A DNA stretch of 64,000 nt from an uncultured Muribaculaceae bacterium (lineage in GTDB: Bacteria; Bacteroidota; Bacteroidia; Bacteroidales; Muribaculaceae): contig CAJTZQ010000006.1 in the NCBI GenBank assembly GCA_910583795.1, forward strand, positions 15,261 to 79,260, read 5' to 3'. The stretch's first letter is position 1. Each line of letters opens with the position of its first letter. The notes under the pieces were generated by a model. It searched no databases and was not told where the DNA came from. It saw only the letters and a program-made list of their open reading frames with translations. A program made the position numbers and the translations under genes. Below are positions 10,095-20,647 of this stretch, in pieces.

Positions 10095-11756
10095 ATGAAA
10101 CTGACAAAATATCTTCTCTGCGGAGCGCTCGCCTTCTCTTTATGCGCATGTGGTTCCGACAATCCGGGTGAATCCACAAAACATCCTCCCGGAGAGGAAC
10201 CGGATCCCAACCCTCAACCTACACCGGGAGATGACGATGACGTTGTGTCGCCCACTCCGGGCTTCACCCTCAACAATCGTAAAATAACCATTGATCCAAC
10301 CGCCATATATCAGGAAATGGAGGGATTCGGGGCATCGGATTGTTGGCTTCCAAACAAAATCGGAATATATTGGAGTGCAAACCGTCTTCAGATAGCACGC
10401 TGGCTGTTCTCTCAGAATATCTCTTCCGACGGACAACCGCAAGGAATTGGTCTATCAATGTGGAGAGTTAACCTCGGTGCCGGAACTGAAGAACTCGGGG
10501 CGGCATCGGGAATAAATGACGAAAACGCCAATAACCGTGCGGAAAGTTTCCTATCATCTTCAGGCTCCTATGACTGGAAAAAATGTGCAGGGCAACAATA
10601 CTTCATGCAGCAGGCAAAAAACAATAAAGTGGAGAAATTCGTGCTCTTCAGCAACTCCCCTCTCGTGCAATACACTAAGAACGGACAGGGACGCTCCGAC
10701 GAAGGCGCATACTCAAACCTAAAGGATGACTGCTACGGTCTTTATGCCGAATATATGGCAGAAGTGGCGCAGCATTTCATTTCCGAGGGTTATAATATCT
10801 CTCACATCTCACCCGTCAACGAACCGCAATATAACTGGGAAGGGAATTCCCAGGAAGGTTCCGGATGGCAAAATTCGGAAGTGGCACGCCTTACCCGCGA
10901 ACTTGACGACGCTCTCGGGAAACGCAATCTTTCCACATCCATTCTGATCGGGGAAGCTGCTTCCTGGGAATACACCTACGGTGGAAACAACAGCCGTGAG
11001 AACACTATCAATGTATTCTTCGATCCCTCTTCCGAATCATACGTAGGCGATCTTCCCCATATTGAAAAAGCAATCGCCGGTCATAGCTACTGGACATTCG
11101 ACAACTGGAGAGATATGCGGACAGTTCGCTCCCGTGTTAAAAATGCGGCTGATGCCAAAGGTATAAAGGTATGGCAGACGGAATGGTCAATGCTCGACAA
11201 AGAACCCTCCGAACTGGGTGGCACATATGATCATGTCAGCGAGTTTGATATAGCACAATACATGTCACGCATCATCCACAACGACATCACTGTGGCTGGA
11301 TGTTCCTCATGGAGTTACTGGACAGCCATGTCGGTGGAACGCTGGGGACAGAAAAACCGGTTTGAACTGATCAAGACCACTCCGGCAGGCGGTGAATACA
11401 GCAACGACTTCACCGCAGAAGGGAATGTGAAGGCGACCCCCAACCTGTGGGTGCTCGGCAACTATAGTTTATTTGTTCGTCCCGGCTATAAACGTGTCGG
11501 TCTCACTCTCGATGAATCGAAAGATTTCTTCGGCACGGCTTATATGGCTCCCGACAACAGCCGCCTCGTGATCGTGCTGACCAACTACGACACGGAACGC
11601 GGTGTAAGTCTTGACATGGCGGCTCCCGAAGGGGCAAAATCAGCCTTCACCTACACTACTACCGCTACAAAACAGCTCAAGCAGGAACGGTTTAATCTGC
11701 GCGATAAAATCTTTATCGACCCTGCGAGCGTGACAACCGTGGTCTACAACTTTTAA
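10095..11756 (+). CDS. GH30-type glycoside hydrolase lipoprotein, endo-beta-1,6-galactanase-like
   Basis: This is a predicted surface or periplasmic endo-hydrolase of 553 residues. It has a lipobox (AFSLCACGSD) and a Pro/Asp-rich linker (about 25-55) before the catalytic domain. The clan GH-A barrel starts with YQEMEGFGASDCW and GIGLSMWRVNLGAGTEELG. The acid/base Glu is E243 in SPVNEPQYNWEG and the nucleophile is E363 in VWQTEWSML. A C-terminal beta domain (SLFVRPGYKRVGL onwards) is usual in GH30. The WRxNxGAG and FSNSP motifs recall the endo-beta-1,6-galactanase-like branch, so beta-1,6-galactan is the best substrate guess. Other GH30 activities, such as glucanase or xylanase, cannot be excluded. 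GH2 follows 15 bases downstream in the same unit. Confidence 0.82.
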   Translation: MKLTKYLLCGALAFSLCACGSDNPGESTKHPPGEEPDPNPQPTPGDDDDVVSPTPGFTLNNRKITIDPTAIYQEMEGFGASDCWLPNKIGIYWSANRLQIARWLFSQNISSDGQPQGIGLSMWRVNLGAGTEELGAASGINDENANNRAESFLSSSGSYDWKKCAGQQYFMQQAKNNKVEKFVLFSNSPLVQYTKNGQGRSDEGAYSNLKDDCYGLYAEYMAEVAQHFISEGYNISHISPVNEPQYNWEGNSQEGSGWQNSEVARLTRELDDALGKRNLSTSILIGEAASWEYTYGGNNSRENTINVFFDPSSESYVGDLPHIEKAIAGHSYWTFDNWRDMRTVRSRVKNAADAKGIKVWQTEWSMLDKEPSELGGTYDHVSEFDIAQYMSRIIHNDITVAGCSSWSYWTAMSVERWGQKNRFELIKTTPAGGEYSNDFTAEGNVKATPNLWVLGNYSLFVRPGYKRVGLTLDESKDFFGTAYMAPDNSRLVIVLTNYDTERGVSLDMAAPEGAKSAFTYTTTATKQLKQERFNLRDKIFIDPASVTTVVYNF

Positions 11757-11771
11757 TTCCGCATCTTATTC

Positions 11772-14249
11772 ATGAACAGATTCCTGATCAACATTCGGAG
11801 AGCCGCCGTAGGCGCGGCTCTTTGCTTTTCTTTTGCCGGAATACAGGCACAAGTCAGCTTCGGCAAACCTGAAAAATTTAATGAAGGATGGCTTTTCAAT
11901 CTCAATGATATAAAAGAAGCCTCTCAACCGGAATATGCCGATTCGACATGGCGCCATCTTTCTCTTCCACACGACTGGAGCATAGAAGGGACATATTCTC
12001 CGGACCTTGCCAGCGGCACAGGGTATCTTCCGGGTGGTATTGGATGGTACCGCAAGCATTTCAATTACAAACCGTCTGAATCGGGGAATAAGACCTATCT
12101 CTATTTCGAAGGGGTCTACAACCGTAGCGATGTCTATATCAACGGACATCTTTTGGGACACCGTCCAAACGGGTATGCCTCCTTCATGTATGACCTTACT
12201 CCCTATCTGAAAGAGGGAGACAATGTCATATCCGTGCGCGTGGACCATAGCCGTTATGCCGATTCCAGATATTACACAGGATCAGGGATATATCGCGATG
12301 TCTATCTCGTTGAGGCTCCGGAGTCGCACATTTCGCAATGGGGCGTCGGGTTTGAGACAACAGCTGTGAAGGGAAAAAAAGCTACAGTCAAGACAGGAGT
12401 AGCGGTTGAGAATCCGGAGAAAGGGATGGAAGTGAAGACCACTCTCATTAATGCAGAAGGGAAAACTGTGGCATCGGCACGCAAAAAGGCATCAGCTGAC
12501 AATGTACTGACAATGACCGTCCCTGACGTCAATTTATGGAGCCTTGAATCTCCCTACCTATATACTCTCCGCACCGAACTGATTGAAAAAGGGAAAGTAA
12601 TCGATTCTTCCGACATTCCAGTAGGAATCCGCTCTCTCGCGTTTGATCCGAATAATGGATTCTCTCTCAACGGGAAGAATATGAAAGTGAAGGGTGTGTG
12701 CATACACCATGACGCCGGCGCACTCGGTGCGGTTGTGCCCGAGGAAGTTTGGGAACGCCGTTTGCGCAATCTCAAAGACCTTGGCGTGAACGCCCTGCGC
12801 ATGAGCCATAACCCACAGGCGCCGGTGGTATACGACCTTGCCGACCGTCTCGGTCTATTGATCATGGACGAGGCAAGTGACGAATGGGAATTTCCAAAAC
12901 GTAAATGGATAAAGGGTTGGAACAAGGGGGAGCCTGGATTTGACGGTTCCTACGATTTCTTCGAGGAATGGATAGACCGCGACGTAGCCGATATGGTCCG
13001 TCGCGACCGCAATCATCCGTCGGTATTCCTCTGGAGCATCGGCAACGAGGTGGACTATCCCAACGACCCCTACTCACATCCTGTGCTCGACGGTAATAAT
13101 TCCGCTATATCCCAGCCTATGTATGGCGGTTATGACCCCAAAGCTCCTGACGCCATGCGCATCGGAGAGATTGCGAAGCGTCTCGCCAAGGTCGTTAAAG
13201 GGATAGACACATCCCGTCCTACCACAGGTGCGCTTGCTGGAGTCGTCATGTCAAACGAGACCGCTTATCCCGAGGCTGTCGACGTGGTTGGCTACAACTA
13301 TACGGAAGACCGCTACGATATTGACCATAAGACATATCCTGATCGTGTGATCTACGGCAGTGAGAACCGTTCAGACTATGATGCATGGAAGGCGGTGCGC
13401 GATAAGGATTTCATTTTCGGTCAGTTCATCTGGACAGGAATCGACTATCTCGGTGAGTCGGGAGCTTGGCCATCGCGTGGACTCTACACCGGATTACTTG
13501 ACTTCACCGGAAAGCCTAAACCGCGTGGAATGTTCCGCGCTTCTCTCTGGAGCGACAAACCTGTAACTTATATAGGCACATATCCAAAACCGAACCGTGG
13601 CAATTGGCTGTCGATAGATGCCTGGGATAATTGGAATTATGAAGCGGGAGATACAATACGTGTGGTATGCTACACTAATTCTCCGAAAGCACATCTTCTT
13701 CTTGATGGCAAGGAAGTTGGTTCATTGAAACCCATGGATGACGCCACCGGTATAATTCATTGGGATATTCCTTTTGCACCCGGTAAACTTACGGCGGAAG
13801 GCGTCGGCGAGAATGGCGGCGTGCAGTCTTCTTACACCATTTCAACGTCAGGCAGACCTTATGCAATCAAAGCTTCGGCAGACCGTAATTCATTTGACAG
13901 ACCGGGAGAAGTGGCACACATAACAATCGGGATTGTCGACGAAAACGGTGTCCCTGTAAAACTTGCAGACAACGAAGTTACTGTAACCATTGAAGGTCCG
14001 GCTGAAATCATAGCTCTTGAATCAGGCGACAATTCAGATATGGGTAACTATCGAGACAACCGTCAGCGCGTGTTCCGGGGTAATCTTATCGCCTACGTCC
14101 GTTCTATCGATCCTTCTAAAAAACCGGAACCGCGTAATGGCATGAACCGGCATTTCGGAGGTAAACCCAAGGCGATCGATCCCGACGCACCTGTGACAAT
14201 CACCCTCACTTCCCCACTCCTCAAACCTACCACCGTTACAATCCCCTGA
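11772..14249 (+). CDS. GH2 family beta-galactosidase-like enzyme
   Basis: This 825-residue exo-acting glycosidase probably releases terminal galactose from oligosaccharides made by the GH30 enzyme. A signal peptide without lipobox (ending GIQAQ) predicts a periplasmic location. Domain order: GH2 sugar-binding domain (about 30-185, with SLPHDWSIEG and GGIGWYRKHF), Ig-like domain (190-290), TIM barrel (295-590), a DUF4982-like domain (about 600-690) and a C-terminal beta domain. The acid/base is E426 in WSIGNEVDYP and the probable nucleophile E531 in VIYGSENRSDY. GH2 also includes glucuronidases and mannosidases, so the sugar is an inference from the neighbourhood. Confidence 0.85.
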   Translation: MNRFLINIRRAAVGAALCFSFAGIQAQVSFGKPEKFNEGWLFNLNDIKEASQPEYADSTWRHLSLPHDWSIEGTYSPDLASGTGYLPGGIGWYRKHFNYKPSESGNKTYLYFEGVYNRSDVYINGHLLGHRPNGYASFMYDLTPYLKEGDNVISVRVDHSRYADSRYYTGSGIYRDVYLVEAPESHISQWGVGFETTAVKGKKATVKTGVAVENPEKGMEVKTTLINAEGKTVASARKKASADNVLTMTVPDVNLWSLESPYLYTLRTELIEKGKVIDSSDIPVGIRSLAFDPNNGFSLNGKNMKVKGVCIHHDAGALGAVVPEEVWERRLRNLKDLGVNALRMSHNPQAPVVYDLADRLGLLIMDEASDEWEFPKRKWIKGWNKGEPGFDGSYDFFEEWIDRDVADMVRRDRNHPSVFLWSIGNEVDYPNDPYSHPVLDGNNSAISQPMYGGYDPKAPDAMRIGEIAKRLAKVVKGIDTSRPTTGALAGVVMSNETAYPEAVDVVGYNYTEDRYDIDHKTYPDRVIYGSENRSDYDAWKAVRDKDFIFGQFIWTGIDYLGESGAWPSRGLYTGLLDFTGKPKPRGMFRASLWSDKPVTYIGTYPKPNRGNWLSIDAWDNWNYEAGDTIRVVCYTNSPKAHLLLDGKEVGSLKPMDDATGIIHWDIPFAPGKLTAEGVGENGGVQSSYTISTSGRPYAIKASADRNSFDRPGEVAHITIGIVDENGVPVKLADNEVTVTIEGPAEIIALESGDNSDMGNYRDNRQRVFRGNLIAYVRSIDPSKKPEPRNGMNRHFGGKPKAIDPDAPVTITLTSPLLKPTTVTIP

Positions 14250-14287
14250 CAGGATAACCGTCACCTGAATGGAGAATTAACCTGACA

Positions 14288-14340
14288 AAACACGAACCCG
14301 ATATCATGGCGCCAGCCCGTATATCGGTTCCGTGTTTTTA
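14288..14340 (+). terminator. Terminator closing the PUL operon
   Basis: An 18-base imperfect stem pairs AAACACGAACCCGATATC with TATATCGGTTCCGTGTTT and runs into TTTTATTTT. It marks the end of the transcript that includes GH30 and GH2. Confidence 0.8.
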
Positions 14341-14409
14341 TTTTCAAGTAATTTTAGCTAATTTCGCGCTCGAATTATACACTCTGCATTGTGAATCATG
14401 AATTAAAAA

Positions 14410-17058
14410 ATGGCTAATATGAAATACTCCGGACTCTCTGACGTGGAAGTTGCCGAGAGTCGGGAAAAATATGGTGTAAATCTCCTCACCCCTCCAAAAA
14501 AAGAATCGCTTTTCTCGCGTTTTCTAAAAAAATTTAACGACCCGCTCATAATTATCCTTCTCATTGCAGGAGTGTTGTCTGTGGGCATATCGGTCTACGA
14601 ATACACCGTCCTTGAACAAGGATTCAAAGTGTTTTTTGAACCGATAGGTATATTTGTGGCAATAATCCTCGCCACAGGGCTTGGGTTCATCTTCGAAGCA
14701 AAGGCTGACAAGGAATTTGAACTTCTGAATCAGGTGAACGACGACGAGCCTGTGGAAGTGATCCGCAACGGTTTTGCAATGCAGATTCCCAAAAAGGAGA
14801 TTGTCGTAGGCGACATTGTCATCCTCAACACCGGTGCCGAGGTTCCCGCCGACGGGGAACTCCTTGAGGCTGTCACGCTCAATATCGACGAGTCTACATT
14901 GACCGGAGAGCCCATTTGCCATAAAACCACTGATCCAGAAAATTTCGACCCCGACGCCACGTTCCCTTCAAATCATGCAATGAGAGGAACGAAAGTGATG
15001 GAAGGTCATGGAGTGATGCGTGTCTCTGCAGTCGGAGATCACACGGAAAACGGGAAAGTATATGAGGCTACACAGATAGACGATAGCGTTAAGACCCCTC
15101 TTGACGAACAGTTTGAACGTCTCGGTAAACTCATATCCATATTCTCATACGGGTGTGGCGTACTCCTTCTCATCGGCAGATGCATATTGTATTTCCTCAA
15201 CATAGATTTCGAATGGATCTCTTTTATCCCTTATTTCCTTCAATCCGTGATGATTGCAGTCACGCTCGTGGTTTGCTCGGTGCCCGAAGGACTGCCTATG
15301 GCTGTGACCCTCTCGCTCGCTTACTCTATGCGTGCGATGCTGAAGACAAATAATCTCGTCAGGAAGATGCATGCCTGCGAGACAATGGGGGCGACCACCG
15401 TGATCTGCACTGACAAGACCGGAACTTTGACACAAAACCGTATGCAGGTGGCACATTCCGATTTCTTCGGAAACCCTCCCGCAGAAGTGATCTATGAAGG
15501 GATAGCGGTAAACTCCACCGCACAACTTGATCTTTCCGGGAAAGAACCGAAAGCCATAGGCAATCCTACAGAAGGGGCACTCTTGCTTTGGCTGCTAAAA
15601 AAAGGTGTTAACTACCTCGAACTCAAATCGAGAGTGACACTCGTGGAGGAACTCCCGTTCTCCACCGAACGCAAATATATGGCTACGGTGGTAAGATCCA
15701 CGAAAGGTAAGGAAACCATCTACGTCAAAGGCGCTCCGGAAATAATCTTCGGATTGTGCCGCAACTATCCCGACGGAGTGTCAAAAGAGGGTATCGATTC
15801 CCTGCTGTTGAGCTATCAGAACCAGGCGATGCGCACTCTTGGCTTTGCATACCAAGAACTTAAGCCGGGCGACAAGACAATCAGAGACGGAAAAGTGGTG
15901 GCTGACAATCTGACGTTTTTGGGAATTACTGCTATTTCTGATCCTGTGCGTGAGGACGTTCCCGATGCAGTTCAGGAAGTGCTTGATGCAGGAATAAAGG
16001 TAAAGATCGTGACCGGCGACACTCCCGGAACCGCCAAAGAAATCGGCAGACAGATAGGGTTATGGGACGATACTGTTGACGGGGACCGAAATATCATTAC
16101 CGGTGTGGAAGTAGAGCAACTGTCCGACATACAGTTGCGCGAACGTGTCGGCGATCTTAAGATAATTGCCCGCGCACGGCCCATGGATAAGAAGCGCCTT
16201 GTCGAGACTCTGCAGGCGAACCATGAAGTGGTTGCCGTCACGGGCGACGGGACCAATGACGCCCCGGCACTCAAAACCGCCCATGTGGGACTCTCGATGG
16301 GCGACGGCACATCCGTGGCAAAAGAGGCTTCAGACATCACCATCATCGACAATTCCTTCTCATCAATAGGACGCGCCGTGATGTGGGGACGCTCCCTCTA
16401 CCGCAACATACAGCGGTTTATCCTGTTTCAGATGACAGTGAATGTCGCGGCATGCTTCATAGTAATGTTCGGCGCATTCATGGGTATGCAGTCACCACTG
16501 ACTGTCACACAGATGCTTTGGGTGAACCTCATAATGGACACTTTTGCGGCTATGGCGCTCGCATCTCTTCCCCCGTCTCAATCTGTGATGCGCGATAAAC
16601 CACGTTCCCGTACGGCATTCATCATCAACCGCACTATGTGGCGGTCGATCATCGGCACGGGAGGATTCTTCTTCATAATTTTATTAGGAATACTCTATTA
16701 CTTCCAGCATACCGACCTTACCTCCCTGACTGAATTTATGAAACTTCCGATAGGGGCAAACACCGGACTTTCAGCATATGAGCTTTCACTATTTTTTACC
16801 ATTTTCGTATTTCTTCAGTTCTGGAACATGTTTAACGCGCGTGCATTTGAGACACGCCGTTCCGCTCTCCATCTTAAAGGATGCGAATGGTTTATGATCA
16901 TCGCCACATTGATTCTCGGAGGACAAATCATGATTGTGGAATTAGGAGGTAACTTCTTCAACGTCGTTCCGCTACGTTTCTCCGACTGGCTGATTATAAT
17001 AGCAGCCACTTCCTTAATCCTGTGGATTCCTGAGCTCTTCCGCCAACTCAAAAAATAA
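14410..17058 (+). CDS. P-type calcium-transporting ATPase
   Basis: This is an inner-membrane pump of 882 residues that exports cations, most likely Ca2+, at the cost of ATP. It has the normal order of a type II P-ATPase: N-terminal cation-ATPase domain, actuator loop (TLTGEP), the transmembrane-4 motif PEGLPMAVTLSLAYSM, the phosphorylation site CTDKTGTLTQN with Asp335, the nucleotide-binding domain (YVKGAPE), the hinge VTGDGTNDAPALK, and a six-helix C-terminal bundle (LWVNLIMDTFAAMALA). The PEGL motif and the MDTFAA segment fit the PMCA-like group of bacterial calcium ATPases. It appears to be a single-gene unit. Confidence 0.92.
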   Translation: MANMKYSGLSDVEVAESREKYGVNLLTPPKKESLFSRFLKKFNDPLIIILLIAGVLSVGISVYEYTVLEQGFKVFFEPIGIFVAIILATGLGFIFEAKADKEFELLNQVNDDEPVEVIRNGFAMQIPKKEIVVGDIVILNTGAEVPADGELLEAVTLNIDESTLTGEPICHKTTDPENFDPDATFPSNHAMRGTKVMEGHGVMRVSAVGDHTENGKVYEATQIDDSVKTPLDEQFERLGKLISIFSYGCGVLLLIGRCILYFLNIDFEWISFIPYFLQSVMIAVTLVVCSVPEGLPMAVTLSLAYSMRAMLKTNNLVRKMHACETMGATTVICTDKTGTLTQNRMQVAHSDFFGNPPAEVIYEGIAVNSTAQLDLSGKEPKAIGNPTEGALLLWLLKKGVNYLELKSRVTLVEELPFSTERKYMATVVRSTKGKETIYVKGAPEIIFGLCRNYPDGVSKEGIDSLLLSYQNQAMRTLGFAYQELKPGDKTIRDGKVVADNLTFLGITAISDPVREDVPDAVQEVLDAGIKVKIVTGDTPGTAKEIGRQIGLWDDTVDGDRNIITGVEVEQLSDIQLRERVGDLKIIARARPMDKKRLVETLQANHEVVAVTGDGTNDAPALKTAHVGLSMGDGTSVAKEASDITIIDNSFSSIGRAVMWGRSLYRNIQRFILFQMTVNVAACFIVMFGAFMGMQSPLTVTQMLWVNLIMDTFAAMALASLPPSQSVMRDKPRSRTAFIINRTMWRSIIGTGGFFFIILLGILYYFQHTDLTSLTEFMKLPIGANTGLSAYELSLFFTIFVFLQFWNMFNARAFETRRSALHLKGCEWFMIIATLILGGQIMIVELGGNFFNVVPLRFSDWLIIIAATSLILWIPELFRQLKK

Positions 17059-17128
17059 CAACCTGCCGGCAAATGGTTGAGAGGTTCAGAGAAATGTAAT
17101 TGACCGTTCGCAATATGTTTCATATTAT

Positions 17129-20100
17129 ATGCGTTACATTATTGTACAACCGAATGGTAATATGAATCAGGCAGACTCTATAAATCAACCCATACCAGAC
17201 ATCGACAATCAGACTCCCGCTACTGAAACCACCGATACTGACGAATCATACAATGATTATGAAATAACCGGATGTTGCAACCCCAATCAGGAAAGTTCAA
17301 GGAGAGAAGGCTGGGAACGGAAATTGCTCGACCTTTCTTTGCGAAATTCAATGCTGAATCTCCGACCCGGCAAATCGATTGCCCCAATTATGGAGCAAGA
17401 TGTTGATGCTGTGGTGAAACACCTGAAAAGCAACACACTTTCTCAATTCGTGGGTATTCCTGACCAAGATAATACAGACCTGCTCAAACACCTCTACCGT
17501 TCGGCACGTACAACTCTCGAAGAAAATGGTGCAAACAGCCTGTTTGTAGCTATTGGTTCTATCAAATGGTTCGATGTTGATGATAAACGCTCTCATATAG
17601 CCCCCCTCCTGTTTATCCCCGTAAGCATGGTCCGCAAAAAGGCTATGAATTACGAAATCAGGATGAGAGACGATGAAGCAATGACAAACGTCACCCTGAT
17701 AGAAATGATGCATCAAATGTTTGGTATCACTTTTCCTGAATTTGATGCTATCCCTGAAGATGCCCACGGATTTCCTGACTGGAGAGCGATCTTCAATATT
17801 TTCACTCCTCACATTGAGGAGATCAACAAACATCAGGCTCAAGACAAGCAATGGCAGCTTTCCACACAATCTTTCATAGGCATTTTTTCCTTTAAGAAAT
17901 TCCTTATGTGGCACGATATCCATGACCATCCCGATATCGTGGAAAGGCATCCCGTGTTGAAAGGGTTGATCTCCAATCATTATGGAATTGAAACGGAATC
18001 TGATCCTTTAGACGCCCATACAATTGAAGAAAACATCACGTTCGACCTCATGCTGCCGATAGACTATGATTCAAGTCAACTCGAAGCCGTGGCGGAAAGT
18101 CACGCATCCCGATCATTCGTGCTTCACGGACCTCCCGGTACCGGCAAATCGCAGACTATCACCAACATGATTGCCGATGCTGTCTTCAACGGCAAAAAAG
18201 TGCTCTTTGTCTCTGAAAAAAAAGCTGCACTCGATGTAGTGAAATCTCGCCTTGAAAAAATAGGATTGTCTCCTTACTGCCTTGAGTTGCATAGCAACAA
18301 GACCGACAAACGTTCTTTTTTCACTCAACTGTCTAATTCAGAAATCCGCCTGCTCAGTTCAAAACCGACAAAGGAGATTCCGGCAAGCTATTATGAGGGG
18401 GAAAATTTGCTGAAAGATACCGGTAAATACTTAAGTGAGATCAGTGAAGCGATCCATACTGAAAGAAGCGCCGGGCTGTCGCTATATGATTTCATCTGCA
18501 GATACCTGAAGATCGGTTATGAGAGTCTTGCTCTATCCCATGATCAGATATCCCATCTGTCTCCCTCCGACATCTCGCAATTAAGCAATGATTTGAGATC
18601 ATTAGATCTTGTGGCTAAAATTTTGGGATTTCATCCCTCTCAATCCAGTCTGATGGGATTATTCCCAAATGAAAACACAGCCGAAAATCAGAAAGATATC
18701 ACAGAGACAGTCAACGCTCTTCCGAGAAGGGTGGAGAGGGCAAGAAAGAAAGCGGCTTCCAGGATAAACAGATGGTTCATACACAAGACAGCTGAACAAA
18801 TCTTTTATTCCGACAATCTGTGGTTAAAACTTGATTCACTTGCCGACATCTCTTCCGCAAAAAATCTCGACATCGATTCTATCGATAAATGCATCGGAAG
18901 ATGGAATTCCGGAATAGCCGGGCTCCGCAAATGGTATCATTTCACTGAAAAGGCCGCTGAAATCAATAAAAAAAATCTGCCGGCTTCTTTAGATATGTAT
19001 CTTTCAGGGAAATCAGGGGAGGAGACCGCCTCCGCCACGGAAAGCGGATACTACAAGACCCTTGCATTCAATATTTTGGACAACGACAGCAAACTCCGCA
19101 TTTTCAATGGGGAGACTCATAAGGATCGGGCTAAACTTTATTGCAGGGTTGTGGATCTTTTTCAAAACAGACAGAGAACGGCTTTGGAGATCGGAATGAA
19201 ACACAGGCTCTCTTCAACTAATCTTGACATTGGAAAAGTCGGGCAATTAAATCTTCTTATCCGAAGAATGATGAACAATGGCAGAGGGGTGCCGCTACGT
19301 CAAATCATCGCCAATTCCTCCGATATACTCCACATGGTCTACCCCTGCATGCTCATGTCGCCTCTCAGTGTGGCTCAGTATCTTGAAATGAAGCCCGACA
19401 TATTCGACCTCGTCATTTTCGACGAGGCGTCGCAGATGGAGACACCCGACGCTATCGGTGCCATAGCCAGAGGAAACAACGTAATTGTGGTAGGTGACCC
19501 CAAACAGCTCCCCCCCACAAGATTTTTCACCGCCCGGTCTTCTTCCGGAGAAGAAATTGAGGAAAGCGAAGACGCTGACTCTATCCTTGAAGACTGCATT
19601 GCTCTCGGCATGCCGTCGAAATATCTCTCCCGGCATTACCGTTCGCGCCACGAAAGTCTTATAACATTCTCAAACTCCAATTTTTACAACGGCAGGCTTC
19701 TGACATTCCCATCGTGCAACGATGCAGAGCGCAAGGTCTCTTTCATCGACCCTAAGGGCGTTTACGATTATGGCAAGACGCGCACGAATGCCATAGAAGC
19801 AGAAGCGGTGGTAGACAAGGTCCTTGAACTGCTTAAGAATTCCGACACCACCCCATCAATCGGAGTCGTGGCTTTTTCAAAGGCGCAAAGCAACCTTATC
19901 GAAGACATCCTCAACACTAAACTTCAACAAGAGAAAGTTCTTCAGAGGAAACTTGACATGGCATCCGAACCATTGTTTATCAAGAATCTTGAAAATGTGC
20001 AGGGCGACGAACGCGACATCATCATTTTCTCTATATGCTACGGTCCCGACAAAAATGGTAAAGTCTACCTTAACTTCGGCCCCATCAACAAGATCGGGGG

Positions 20101-20629
20101 AGAGCGGCGTCTGAATGTGGCTGTGTCGCGCGCTCGCGAAGAGATGTTCGTTTTCAGTTCTCTTCATCCGGCGAACATCCCGGAGGGCGACAACATCTCA
20201 AAAGGGGCGGCTGCATTACGCGATTTTCTCTCATTTGCCGAAAATCCGTCAGCGCCTGACAATTGTTCGACAATTAACACAAAAGACTACATTGTTGAGG
20301 ACATAGCCGCAAAACTCCGGGAAAAAGGATATTGTGTAAGAACCAAAATCGGGCGTAGTTCTTTAAAAATAGATGTGGCGGTGTCTGACCCTGAGACTCC
20401 CGACAAATATATGGCCGGGTTCATTCTTGACAGCAGGGACTACCATTCACTCCCCACTGTGCGCGACCGTGAGGTGACAGTCCCCTCCATGCTCCGCTCC
20501 CTCGGATGGGACATAAAACGCATCTGGGTTATCGACTGGCTGGAGAATCCTGATCGGGTGCTTGAAGAGATCCTTGCCGGTCTCCTCCCTCCCAAATCCC
20601 GGGATCTTGCAATGCAATCCGAACTTTAA
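17129..20629 (+). CDS. DUF4011-type superfamily 1 helicase with C-terminal nuclease-like domain
   Basis: This is a 1166-residue cytoplasmic protein; an alternative in-frame ATG lies at 17162. Residues about 50-290 form a DUF4011-type domain (WERKLLDLSLRNSMLNLRPG). Walker A is HGPPGTGKSQTITN (about 336-349), Walker B is VIFDEASQMETPDAIG, and further helicase motifs are VVGDPKQLPPTRFF, LSRHYRSRHESLI, ENVQGDERDIIIFS and RLNVAVSRAREEMFVF. The C-terminal part (about 1050-1150) contains IDVAVSDPE, FILDSRDYHSLPTVRDRE and RSLGWDIKRIWVIDW, matching the MTES_1575-type PD-(D/E)XK nuclease fold. Related proteins occur in defence-like loci, but none is next to this gene and its substrate is unknown. Confidence 0.85.
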   Translation: MRYIIVQPNGNMNQADSINQPIPDIDNQTPATETTDTDESYNDYEITGCCNPNQESSRREGWERKLLDLSLRNSMLNLRPGKSIAPIMEQDVDAVVKHLKSNTLSQFVGIPDQDNTDLLKHLYRSARTTLEENGANSLFVAIGSIKWFDVDDKRSHIAPLLFIPVSMVRKKAMNYEIRMRDDEAMTNVTLIEMMHQMFGITFPEFDAIPEDAHGFPDWRAIFNIFTPHIEEINKHQAQDKQWQLSTQSFIGIFSFKKFLMWHDIHDHPDIVERHPVLKGLISNHYGIETESDPLDAHTIEENITFDLMLPIDYDSSQLEAVAESHASRSFVLHGPPGTGKSQTITNMIADAVFNGKKVLFVSEKKAALDVVKSRLEKIGLSPYCLELHSNKTDKRSFFTQLSNSEIRLLSSKPTKEIPASYYEGENLLKDTGKYLSEISEAIHTERSAGLSLYDFICRYLKIGYESLALSHDQISHLSPSDISQLSNDLRSLDLVAKILGFHPSQSSLMGLFPNENTAENQKDITETVNALPRRVERARKKAASRINRWFIHKTAEQIFYSDNLWLKLDSLADISSAKNLDIDSIDKCIGRWNSGIAGLRKWYHFTEKAAEINKKNLPASLDMYLSGKSGEETASATESGYYKTLAFNILDNDSKLRIFNGETHKDRAKLYCRVVDLFQNRQRTALEIGMKHRLSSTNLDIGKVGQLNLLIRRMMNNGRGVPLRQIIANSSDILHMVYPCMLMSPLSVAQYLEMKPDIFDLVIFDEASQMETPDAIGAIARGNNVIVVGDPKQLPPTRFFTARSSSGEEIEESEDADSILEDCIALGMPSKYLSRHYRSRHESLITFSNSNFYNGRLLTFPSCNDAERKVSFIDPKGVYDYGKTRTNAIEAEAVVDKVLELLKNSDTTPSIGVVAFSKAQSNLIEDILNTKLQQEKVLQRKLDMASEPLFIKNLENVQGDERDIIIFSICYGPDKNGKVYLNFGPINKIGGERRLNVAVSRAREEMFVFSSLHPANIPEGDNISKGAAALRDFLSFAENPSAPDNCSTINTKDYIVEDIAAKLREKGYCVRTKIGRSSLKIDVAVSDPETPDKYMAGFILDSRDYHSLPTVRDREVTVPSMLRSLGWDIKRIWVIDWLENPDRVLEEILAGLLPPKSRDLAMQSEL

Positions 20630-20647
20630 ACAACATCCCGAATCATA

